The notes beneath the pieces were generated by a model. It worked only from the letters and a program-made list of their open reading frames with translations. It was not told the DNA's origin and ran no database searches. The position numbers and the translations under genes are program-made. Positions 30,842-38,249 of a stretch of 38,249 nt of DNA are shown here, piece after piece. The stretch covers positions 1 through 38,249 of the forward strand of contig NZ_VSRL01000066.1 in NCBI RefSeq assembly GCF_012184385.1, read 5' to 3'. This stretch comes from Lentzea indica (lineage in GTDB: Bacteria; Actinomycetota; Actinomycetes; Mycobacteriales; Pseudonocardiaceae). The stretch's first letter is position 1. Each line of letters starts with the position of its first letter.

Positions 30842-33800
30842 ATGTCAGACAGACCTGCCAGAAGAGGCCTGCTCAGATTCACCGCGATCGCCACAGCGGC
30901 CCTGCTCGCGTTCGGTGGTGCCACCACCGGAGCGCTCGCGCAGGAGCCGGAAACGCCGACGTCCAGCGTGGAACCGACGCCGACGAGCGAGCCGAGCACG
31001 CCTCCGTCCACATCGGAGCCGGCACCGCCGTCCTCGACCGATCCCGCACCGCCGTCCTCCACCGACCCGGTGCCTCCCACGTCGACGCCGACCAGCGCGC
31101 CGACCACTCAGCCGCCTGCTCCCACCACGCCCGCCGAGACGTCCAACACTCCGGCGCAGCCCACTCCGGTCGAGCAGAAGAACGAGCAGAAGCCCGCTGC
31201 GGAACTGCCGAACCTGAAGATCACGGCGTCGATTGACAAGACCCACTACCAGTCGCACGAGCCGGTGCGGCTGAAGGTCACGGTCACCAATCAGAGCTCG
31301 TTCGCCGCCGAGCGCGTCCGCGCGTCCGCCTGGGGCATCCAGGTGAAGTACGGCGACTGGGGCGGCTTCGAGTACCCCGGCACGACTCTCGCGGCAGGGG
31401 AGACCCGCACCGTCGAGGTGTCCGGAAGCATCTCGCAGCTCAACGGCGGCAAGCTCGACCTCAGTGGCTACGTGCTCGCGGAGGCGGGAGACGCCAACCA
31501 GAACGACAACCACTTCCACCTCAGCGCGACGGTCACGCAGACCGTCGGCAACGCGAGCGGTCTGGTCTACGCCGACGCGAACCGCAACGGCAAGCCGGAC
31601 GCCGGTGAGCCGATCGAGGGCGCGAAGGTCAGCATCTACGGCGGCAGTCCCACCGCGGAGCACCGCACGACGACGGACGCGAACGGCCGGTTCAGCTTCA
31701 CCGGGATTCCGTCCGGCACCTACTACAACCCGTATTACGAGCTGCCCGGCGGCTGGACCGTGCACGTTCCGACCGGCCAGGAGAGCTTCACGGTCGCCCC
31801 GAACCAGACCGCCGAGCTGGTCGGCCGCGGCGAGCGGCCGTACTCGGAGCTGCTGACGGCGAAGGCGTCGCTCAACAGGAGCACCTACGCCTACCCGGCG
31901 ACCGCGCGGATCTCGCTGACGCTCACCAACATCAGTCAGTACGCCCTAACCGGCATCCAGGCCGGGTGCAACAGGGTCGGCGACAGCAACCACTTCGGTT
32001 TCGGTCCGGAGTGGAACGCGATCTTCGACAAGGGCGTCGACCTCGCGGCTGGTGAGACGAAGACGTTCGCGATCAACGAGGCCGTCCCGGAAGGCGCTGC
32101 CAAGGCGGGCGTGGTCTGGCTCGCCTGCGACTTCCAGCCGAACCCCGGCTGGAACACCGACGGTCCGCACGCCAGCGCCAAGGCGGCCGTGACCGGTGGC
32201 AAGGGCCGCTACACGATGTGGCTCGCGGACGACAAGAACGAGAACTACACCCGCGACAACGGCGAGGAGGTCGCGGGGCTGAAGATCGTTCTGGTCCACC
32301 CGGACACGGGCGCCCAGGTCGCCGAGGCCGTCAGCAACTCCGAGGGCACGCTGGAGTTCGTCGACGTGCCGGTGGGCACCTACCGCGCCATCATCCTCGG
32401 TCCGTGGGACTTCAGGTACGGCCCTGATGCCGACCAGGTGACGGTCGTCGGATGGGGCTCGACCGCGTTCATCGGCCTGAAGCCGGGTGCGGCTCCGGCT
32501 GACATTCGTGGCACGGTGAAGTTCGACAAGGCGCGGTACGAGTCGCACGAGACCGTGCACATGTCGTTGACCGTGACCAACGTCGGCGGTCGCACCGCCG
32601 AGAAGGTCCACCTGCTCAGCTCGCCGTACGTGCTGGACATTCCCGACGAGCGGTGGGGTGACTTCCGGCCATACGGTCCCGGTGTCCAGATCCCAGCCGG
32701 TGAGTCCCGCACGTTCGAGGCTTCCGGTCCGTTCCGCGAGATCGGCACCAACGGCAAGCTGAGGGTCTGGGGCATCATCGACTATCTCGGCCGGCGAACC
32801 CCACCGACAGCGGCTACCACGGTGAGATCGAGGTCGTTCAGACCAAGGGCGGCATCACCGGTGTCGCCTACACCGACAAGAACCGCAACGGGCAGCAGGA
32901 CGCTGGCGAGGCCGCCGCGGGTGTCGTGGTCCAGGCCAGCGGCGGTGCGCCGTACGGCTACTTCAAGACCACCACGGACGCCGAGGGTCGCTACTCGTTC
33001 AAGGACCTGCCGTCGGGCGACTACTTCGTCAGCTACACCTTCGCCGACGGCTGGATCGTGCACAACGACGGCACGAGCTCGAAGGCCCGCGTGCAGCCGG
33101 GTGCGCCGGTTCACCTTGTCGGTCGTGGTGAGCGGCCCTACCACGAGTCGCTCAGCGCGAAGGTCGAACTCGACCAGGACGTCTACGAGGTCGGCGAGGA
33201 CGCCAAGATCACGATCACGCTGACGAACCGCGGCGACCGCGCTCTCAGCAACATCATGGCATCCTGCAACAGGATCGGGAACGAGAACCAGCTCGGCGGC
33301 CGGCCGAGTTCCGGTGCGCCCAAGGGCTGGGGCGAGCTGATTTCGCCCGGTAAGGGTGTGACGGTCGGTCCGGGTGAGACCAAGACGTTCGTCGCCATCG
33401 AGCCGGTGCCGGAGGCCGCCTTCAACGTCGGCAAGGTCGTCGTTTCCTGCGACTTCGCGCCGTATGCCGGGTTCAACGACGACGGCGCCTACGCGGAAGA
33501 CTCCGCGCGCGTGCCGGGCGGATTCGGTTCGGTGACGGGCGAGCTCTACTACGACCGCAACGGCAACGGGAAGGTCGACCTGGGCGAGGCCATCGGCAAC
33601 ACGGGGATCGTGCTGCGCGACGAGTGGGGACTCGACGTCGTCAAGGCTGTCTCGGACGACAAGGGCAACGTGCGCTTCTCCAAGGTGCCCGCCGGTGACC
33701 ATCAGGCGTGGGTCGACGGGCCGTGGAAGTTCGAGGGCCGGAGCGGTTACGTGCAGGTCTCCGCCGACCACGAGTCGCGGACCGGCTTCCCCGTGGTGCC

Positions 33801-33987
33801 GGACGTGCGGACGGAGCCCAAGCCCGGCGGTGGCGACCACACGCCGCCTGCACCGGCTGCCGGTGGACCGGGTGACGCGCTCGCCAAGACCGGTGCCAGC
33901 GTGCTGGGCCTCGGCCTGGTCGGCGCGCTGCTCGTGGCCTTCGGCTTCGGCGCAAGTCTGATCGGGCGTCGCCGCCAGATCGTCTAA
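30842..33987 (+). pseudogene. Second LAKTG-anchored SdrD-B-like surface protein, with a single-base frameshift
   Basis: ATG 30842 follows GGGGGAGAGAG. Signal peptide MSDRPARRGLLRFTAIATAALLAFGGATTGALAQ, a long Ser/Thr/Pro linker (TPPSTSEPAPPSSTDP), then B-type repeats with loops YADANRNGKPDAGE, ADDKNENYTRDNGEE, YTDKNRNGQQDAGE and YDRNGNGKVDLGE, ending LAKTG, membrane helix, GRRRQIV. At 32790-32797 the frame breaks after IIDYLGRR; the next frame resumes NPTDSGYHGEIEVVQ. One inserted base gives 1048 aa. All parts remain, so it may be an assembly error or a recent null allele. The first half alone would be secreted without its anchor. Confidence 0.8.
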
Positions 33988-34004
33988 CTGAAGATCCACC
34001 TACG

Positions 34005-34038
34005 GGGCCGGCACTCACGCTGAGTGCCGGCCCTGTTG
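34005..34038 (+). terminator. Terminator after the surface protein pair
   Basis: A 13-bp perfect stem (34005-34017 with 34021-34033), loop CGC, followed by TGTTGT, 17 bp past the stop codon of the second surface protein. Confidence 0.88.
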
Positions 34039-34073
34039 TCATCAGCGCCACACTTCGCCGTCCCGAGTGGAGT

Positions 34074-34088
34074 GTTAGCGTCGCTAAC
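34074..34088. promoter_or_regulatory. Palindrome GTTAGCG-T-CGCTAAC upstream of the TauE/SafE gene
   Basis: Perfect 7-bp arms around one base, 20 bp before the ATG at 34109. It contains TAGCGT, which could act as a -10 element, so a repressor bound here would block transcription. It looks like a TetR- or GntR-type operator; the regulator is not encoded next to it. Confidence 0.45.
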
Positions 34089-34108
34089 CATTGGGTATGG
34101 GGGTGGAC

Positions 34109-34858
34109 ATGACGGTCTGGGAAGCAGTCGCGGTGGTGATCGCGGGTGTGTTCGCAGGCGGCATCAACACCGTCGTCGGCAGCGGCACGCTCGTGACGTT
34201 CCCCGTGCTGCTCGCAGTCGGTTACCCGCCCGTGGTCGCGAACGTGTCCAACAGCCTCGGCCTCGTGCCCGGCTCGCTGTCCGGCGCGTGGGGGTACCGC
34301 GAGGAGCTGAAGGGGCAGAAGTCCCGCATCGCCAAGCTGCTGCCCGCGTCGATCCTCGGCGCCGTCATCGGCGCGATTCTGCTGGTGACGTTGCCGGCCA
34401 AGGCGTTCACCACGATCGTGCCGGTGCTGATCGTGATCGCGCTCGTCCTCGTGGTCATCCAGCCGTGGCTCAATCGCAAGCTCGCGCACAAGCGCAGCCA
34501 CGACGACGGTGGCGTGCTGCTGTGGCTCGGGGTCTTCGCGGCCGGCATCTACGGCGGCTACTTCGGGGCCGCGCAGGGCGTGTTGGTCATGGGGATCATG
34601 GGCGTGCTCGTCAGCGAGCACCTGCAGCGGATGAACGCGCTGAAGAACGTGCTGACCGCGTTCGTGAACCTGGTCGCGGGCGTCATGTTCATCTTCATCG
34701 CCGACGTGGCGTGGCTGGCCGTGCTTCTGCTGGCCGTCGGGTCCGTTGTCGGCGGTCAGATCGGGGCCAAGATCGGCCGCAAACTCCCACCCGCCGTGTT
34801 GCGCGGCGTCATCGTGGTGGTGGGAGTCGCGGCGATCGTTCAGCTGCTCACGAAGTGA
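34109..34858 (+). CDS. TauE/SafE family anion exporter
   Basis: A 249-aa polytopic membrane protein. [49 protein letters not shown] is the first TauE/SafE repeat (G-x-x-x-x-x-G-G-x-x-x-P type), and [23 protein letters not shown] the second. It probably exports sulfite, sulfoacetate or a similar organic anion. GGGGG lies 5 nt before ATG 34109; starts at 34097 or TTG 34091 are possible. The last 11 bp overlap the convergent pat gene. Confidence 0.88.
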   Translation: MTVWEAVAVVIAGVFAGGINTVVGSGTLVTFPVLLAVGYPPVVANVSNSLGLVPGSLSGAWGYREELKGQKSRIAKLLPASILGAVIGAILLVTLPAKAFTTIVPVLIVIALVLVVIQPWLNRKLAHKRSHDDGGVLLWLGVFAAGIYGGYFGAAQGVLVMGIMGVLVSEHLQRMNALKNVLTAFVNLVAGVMFIFIADVAWLAVLLLAVGSVVGGQIGAKIGRKLPPAVLRGVIVVVGVAAIVQLLTK

Positions 34859-35915
34859 ACGCGCGGGCGGCGGCCAGGAAGGCGTCGTTCTCCTCCGGCT
34901 CGCCGATCGTCACGCGGGTGCCTTCGCCCACGAACGCGCGCACGACCACCTTGTGCGCCAAGCAGTGCTCGTTGAACGCGGCCGTGCGCTCGCCCAGCGG
35001 CAGCCACACGAAGTTCGCCTGGGTCACCGGCACCTCGTAGCCCATCGCGAGCAGTTCGCCGCGCACACGGGTCCGTTCCGCCACGATCGCGCGGCAGCGG
35101 ACCATCAGCTCGTCCTCGGCGTCCAGCGAGGCCATCGCGGCCACCTGCGCCAGGGCGTTCACGGAGAACGGCACGTAGACCTTGCGCAGCGCCTCGGCGA
35201 CGTGCGGCTGCGCGACTGCGTAACCGATCCGAAGACCCGCCAGGCCGTACGCCTTGGAGAACGTCCGCAGCACAGCGACGTTGTCACGTCCGGCGGCCCA
35301 CTGCTGCTTCGCCAGCTCGACGCCGTCCGGGATGTGCGCGTCGTCGACGAACTCCTTGTAGGCCTCGTCGATCACCACGAGCACGTCCTGCGGCACCTTC
35401 GCGATGAACGCCTCGATCTCCTCGGTGCGCAGCGCGGTGCCGGTCGGGTTGTTCGGGTTGCAGACGAAGACCATCCGCGTGTTCGGCGTGATTGCCGCGG
35501 CCATCGCGTCCAGGTCGTGCACGTGCTCGGAGCTCAACGGCACGCGGATCTGCTTGGCGCCCGCGACGTGCACGACGATCGGATAGGCCTCGAACGACCG
35601 CCACGCGAACAGCACCTCGTCGTTCTCGGTGCACGTGGCCTGGACGAGCTGCTGGCACAGGGTCACCGAGCCGCAGCCGAGCGCCAGGTGGTCGGCAGGA
35701 ACGCCGAGCTTGTCGGCCAGCCGGGCGGTGAGTTCGACACAGCCCGAGTCCGGGTACCTGTTGATACCGGTGGCCGCGTCGGCGATCGCCTTGACGACGC
35801 TGGGCAGCGGCCCGGCGGACACCTCGTTGCTCGCGAGCTTGATGGCGCCGGGGATGGACTTGCCGGGCACGTAGGCGGGCAAGGACGCCAGGTCAGCACG
35901 GGTTCGCACGGTCAT
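34848..35915 (-). CDS. pat: Histidinol-phosphate / aromatic amino acid aminotransferase (HisC2/Pat type)
   Basis: A 355-aa fold-type I PLP enzyme corresponding to Rv3772, probably transaminating phenylpyruvate-type 2-oxo acids or histidinol phosphate. It begins [31 protein letters not shown]. Cofactor motifs are present: CNPNNPTG (152-159), [10 protein letters not shown] with the pyridine-N Asp, [15 protein letters not shown] with Schiff-base Lys221, and Arg229. Unlike the class V homologue earlier in the window, all catalytic residues are intact. Confidence 0.9.
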   Translation of the reverse strand: MTVRTRADLASLPAYVPGKSIPGAIKLASNEVSAGPLPSVVKAIADAATGINRYPDSGCVELTARLADKLGVPADHLALGCGSVTLCQQLVQATCTENDEVLFAWRSFEAYPIVVHVAGAKQIRVPLSSEHVHDLDAMAAAITPNTRMVFVCNPNNPTGTALRTEEIEAFIAKVPQDVLVVIDEAYKEFVDDAHIPDGVELAKQQWAAGRDNVAVLRTFSKAYGLAGLRIGYAVAQPHVAEALRKVYVPFSVNALAQVAAMASLDAEDELMVRCRAIVAERTRVRGELLAMGYEVPVTQANFVWLPLGERTAAFNEHCLAHKVVVRAFVGEGTRVTIGEPEENDAFLAAARAFTS

Positions 35916-35990
35916 ACGCCCGATCCTCGCATTGCTCCGTCCGATTGGTCACGTTGACTGGAGTTCACCCCCTCGTGGAAGGGTAAGAAC

Positions 35991-36632
35991 ATGACCACTA
36001 CCCGCGTCGAGACGCTTTCCCTCACCGACGGCCGTGAGCTACGGGTGACGATCGCCGAACCGGTCTCCGCCGTGCGGGGCGGGCTCGTGGTGCTGCACGA
36101 GGCGCGCGGCATCACCGCAGGCGTGCGGACGCTCGTCAGCAGCCTCGCCGCGGAGGGGTGGCTCGCCATCGCGCCGCACCTCTACGACGAGGACCGCGTG
36201 CACGGTGACAACATCCGGGACCAGGTAAGCAAGCTTTCCGGTGACCGCCTGCTGGCGGACACCGACGTCGCGTTCGTGTGGCTGGGGCAGCACGGCGTGA
36301 GCGCCGACCGCATGGGCGTCGTCGGCTTCGACATCGGTGGCACGGTCGCGATGGTGGTCGCCGCGAGCCGTACCATCGGCGCTGCCGTGACCCTGCAGGC
36401 TCCCGGCATCCTCGAGCCGCTCTCCGACGGCCTGCCCGCTCTGGTGGACGTCGCCGGTGACCTCACGTGCCCGTGGCTCGGCATCTACCGCGACGACGAC
36501 TCCGAAGAAGTGAGCAAGCTTCGGGATGCTGTCATCAGCTCGGAAACCGCGTCAGATGTGGTCCGTTTCGACGTTTCGAGTGACGAGGCGTGGTCTCGTG
36601 CGCTGAACTGGTTCGACGCACACATGAGGTAA
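35991..36632 (+). CDS. Dienelactone hydrolase-like protein with Asp at the nucleophile position
   Basis: A 213-aa alpha/beta-hydrolase of the DLH group. GLVVLHEARGITAGVRTLVSSLAAEGWLAIAPHLYDED carries the family's Glu (37) and oxyanion region. The nucleophile elbow is VVGFDIGGTVAM, where DLH has G-x-C-x-G-G; residue 114 is Asp instead of Cys. The C-terminal His motif (usually HGF) is not seen. It may use an Asp nucleophile, as haloalkane dehalogenases do, or be non-catalytic. GGAAGGG precedes the ATG. It is divergent from pat. Confidence 0.8.
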   Translation: MTTTRVETLSLTDGRELRVTIAEPVSAVRGGLVVLHEARGITAGVRTLVSSLAAEGWLAIAPHLYDEDRVHGDNIRDQVSKLSGDRLLADTDVAFVWLGQHGVSADRMGVVGFDIGGTVAMVVAASRTIGAAVTLQAPGILEPLSDGLPALVDVAGDLTCPWLGIYRDDDSEEVSKLRDAVISSETASDVVRFDVSSDEAWSRALNWFDAHMR

Positions 36633-36713
36633 GGGTCTTTACGGCGGATTGGAACCGAACCGTCCTCCAGGTACATCTAAGGGATGCTTCGGACGGCTGA
36701 CTGGGTGTAGCTG

Positions 36714-36726
36714 TGAGTAACACTCA
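36714..36726. promoter_or_regulatory. Inverted repeat TGAGT-AAC-ACTCA upstream of the secretion-substrate pair
   Basis: Perfect 5-bp arms with a 3-base centre lie 42 bp before the ATG at 36768. It is a candidate operator in the 135-bp gap 36633-36767, which holds no other recognisable feature. Confidence 0.3.
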
Positions 36727-36767
36727 GTGCTGCGGTGACGAGTTAGCAGTGCAGGGGGTTATGAGGG

Positions 36768-37295
36768 ATGGCTGAAGGCACTGGGACAGGCACTGAGACG
36801 ACGGGCGCGGTGACGCCGGCGGTGACGCCTGCCGTCACGACGGCGACGACCACGCCGATCACCGCGGAACAGCTGGCGGCGGTGAAGCCTGTTCTCCAGC
36901 AACAGATGCTGGTGGACAAGGCGGAGGCGAGCCACGCCGCGGCCAAGCTCGACCAGGCGGCGGACAGCGGGAAGCTGACGCTCGACGTCGATGCGGCTGA
37001 CGCGTTGATCAAGGCGGTCGATGCCGCCCGGGACCAGGTGATGGACCTGTGGAAGCGGACGACCAACCAACTGGCCACGCCGCTGCAGCTGGGTGAGAAC
37101 CCGGTCGCCAAGGCGATCAGCGCGCGGTTCGCCGAGCTCGCCGTCGGTGAGGAGTCGGGTGCGTCGAAGGCGCTGCTGGACCTCTTCAAGGTTCTTGACG
37201 ACATCAGCAACGCGCTGAGCAAGAACCGCGACACCATCCGCGACGCCGACGAAGATGCCGAGCAGGCCATGAAGAAGGCCGGGGGGACCTGGTGA
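36768..37295 (+). CDS. Helical type VII-secretion-associated protein (ESX-like), 175 aa
   Basis: MAEGTGTGTETTGAVTPAVTPAV is a Thr/Pro-rich head, followed by a long helical hairpin (ITAEQLAAVKPVLQQQMLVDKAEASHAAAKLDQAADSG, LLDLFKVLDDISNALSKNRDTIRDADEDAEQAMKKAGGTW). There is no signal peptide and no exact W-x-G, but the composition and the coupled downstream PPE-like gene fit the small partners of Pseudonocardiales type VII substrates. GAGGG precedes ATG 36768; the ATG at 36761 is out of frame. The stop overlaps the next start as GTGA. Confidence 0.7.
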   Translation: MAEGTGTGTETTGAVTPAVTPAVTTATTTPITAEQLAAVKPVLQQQMLVDKAEASHAAAKLDQAADSGKLTLDVDAADALIKAVDAARDQVMDLWKRTTNQLATPLQLGENPVAKAISARFAELAVGEESGASKALLDLFKVLDDISNALSKNRDTIRDADEDAEQAMKKAGGTW

Positions 37296-38249
37296 GTCAG
37301 GGATCGCACGACAACAAGGGCAACGGCGACAAGGACAACAAGTCGCCGAATCAGCAGGATGACGGGTACGACCGCAGCGACCTGCACGAGCCGGTCGACT
37401 GGATGGTCTACACGCACGAGCAGCTCTACAACATGGTGCACACCGGCGTGAACCTCGACGGTGCCCAGGCCGCGGCGACGAACTGGCAGAAGATCGGCGA
37501 GGACATCGCCGGCGTGCGGACGAACCTGCTCAAGGCCGTCGAGGACTCGACCGTCGGCTGGGACAGCGAGTCGGCCAGGCTGGCTCGTGACGGTCTGACC
37601 GAGATCACCAACTGGGTCGACGACACCGCGACCTACGCGCAGAAGGTCTCGGCCGCGATCACGACCGAGACGAGCAACGTCGAGGCCGCCCGAGCTGCGA
37701 TGCCGCCGCCTCCCGCGCCTCCTGAGTCGCCGGCGCCAGTGGTCGAGCGGCCGGTTCTGCGGTCGGCTGACCGGCTCGCGATGGTCGACCAGGCGGACGC
37801 TTTCAGCAGCGTGGAGAGCCTGAGGGACCGGCGCCTGGTGCAGACGTTGCCGGGTGAGTTCAGCGGCTTCGCGACCGTCGGCACCAGCCCGGTCGAGACC
37901 CTCGCGGCCAACGACGCCCAGCACCGTCTCGCGGCGGACGTGATGGCGGCGTTCCAGCGCAACTCGGCCGCGGTGGACCAGACCGTGCCCGCGCAGTTCA
38001 CCCCACCGGTGAACCCGGTCAACCCGACGCCGACCGGCGGCGACCTCAGCGGCGGCCGCACACCGACGAACATGCCGGACGGCAGCACGAGCGGTGGCGC
38101 CGGTGGACCGGTCGCGACCAGCTCCGCGCAGAACCGCGGCACCACGAACGCGTCTTCGCGCCATGGCGGCGGTTCCGGCGGTGGCCGTGGTGGTGGCGCC
38201 GGTGGATTCGGTGGCGGCATGGCGCGCCCCTTCCGCGGCACCCCCGGTA
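37292..38249 (+). CDS. PPE-like type VII secretion substrate (3' end outside window)
   Basis: The frame is open from GTG 37292 to the window edge (319 codons). A charged Asn/Asp/Lys-rich head (SHDNKGNGDKDNKSPNQQ) is followed by WMVYTHEQLYNMVHTGVNLDGAQAAATNWQKIGEDIAGVRTNLLKAVEDSTVGWDSESARLARDGL, which matches the helical N-terminal domain of actinomycete PPE/WXG-like proteins (GW-x-x-x-x-A turn). The rest is a Pro/Ala linker and a Gly-rich tail (RHGGGSGGGRGGGAGGFGGG). It is probably secreted or wall-associated by an ESX-type system together with the upstream partner. The C-terminal function is not visible. Confidence 0.72.
   Translation, partial: MSQGSHDNKGNGDKDNKSPNQQDDGYDRSDLHEPVDWMVYTHEQLYNMVHTGVNLDGAQAAATNWQKIGEDIAGVRTNLLKAVEDSTVGWDSESARLARDGLTEITNWVDDTATYAQKVSAAITTETSNVEAARAAMPPPPAPPESPAPVVERPVLRSADRLAMVDQADAFSSVESLRDRRLVQTLPGEFSGFATVGTSPVETLAANDAQHRLAADVMAAFQRNSAAVDQTVPAQFTPPVNPVNPTPTGGDLSGGRTPTNMPDGSTSGGAGGPVATSSAQNRGTTNASSRHGGGSGGGRGGGAGGFGGGMARPFRGTPG

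Overview
The window is high-GC actinobacterial DNA with strong third-position G/C codon bias. It carries the galactofuranan genes glf, glfT2, glfT1, wzt and wzm, a bacterial proteasome activator (bpa), and relatives of M. tuberculosis Rv3777, Rv3778c and Rv3772. This combination, together with chaplin-like and LAKTG-anchored surface proteins, suggests a Pseudonocardiales genome (Lentzea, Lechevalieria or Saccharothrix type). The genus is an inference from gene content.

Layout. 1-3830: a frameshifted DUF6541-type membrane protein gene (partial), then glf and glfT2 for arabinogalactan galactan synthesis, ending in a strong terminator. 3840-7320: a methyltransferase remnant, a CUT1 sugar ABC transporter (permease, permease, lipoprotein) with no ATPase gene, and a 64-aa protein. 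7395-10655 (minus strand): glfT1, wzt, wzm and bpa, so galactan initiation and export sit next to proteasome activation as in mycobacteria. 10738-14227: a class V aminotransferase-like protein lacking the PLP lysine, a frameshifted methyltransferase, a quinone oxidoreductase and a GNAT acetyltransferase. 14238-19504: a zinc metallopeptidase, a wall-anchored chaplin-like protein, a secreted Pro-rich protein, a secreted 5'-nucleotidase and a MarR regulator.

19533-25496 is a 5.9-kb genomic island at the 3' end of an intact tRNA-Ser(TGA). It is bounded by a 54-bp perfect direct repeat (attL/attR) and has no visible integrase. A 14-bp motif lies 74-75 bp inside each att core, and the terminator expected after the tRNA now lies beyond attR. 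The island holds two divergent operons. The leftward one encodes a two-repeat small protein, a DUF6879 protein, an XRE/DUF5753 regulator and a DUF397 protein. The rightward one encodes four small proteins, a radical SAM/SPASM enzyme and a 58-aa peptide ending in RCNCAASDDNPY, and is closed by a very strong terminator; an APH-like kinase follows. I read the rightward operon as an uncharacterised RiPP pathway and as the most interesting system in the window.

25659-38249: an unknown protein, a methyltransferase, a VOC protein with an AraC regulator, two tandem SdrD-B-like LAKTG-anchored surface proteins (the second with a one-base frameshift), a TauE/SafE exporter, an aromatic/histidinol-phosphate aminotransferase (pat), a dienelactone-hydrolase-like protein with Asp for the nucleophilic Cys, and a pair of genes resembling type VII secretion substrates that runs off the end.

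Two window-wide patterns stand out. Six genes have a TANNNT hexamer 7-8 nt before the start codon, which indicates leaderless transcription. Three otherwise well-conserved genes carry single-base frameshifts, which could be assembly indels or real mutations.
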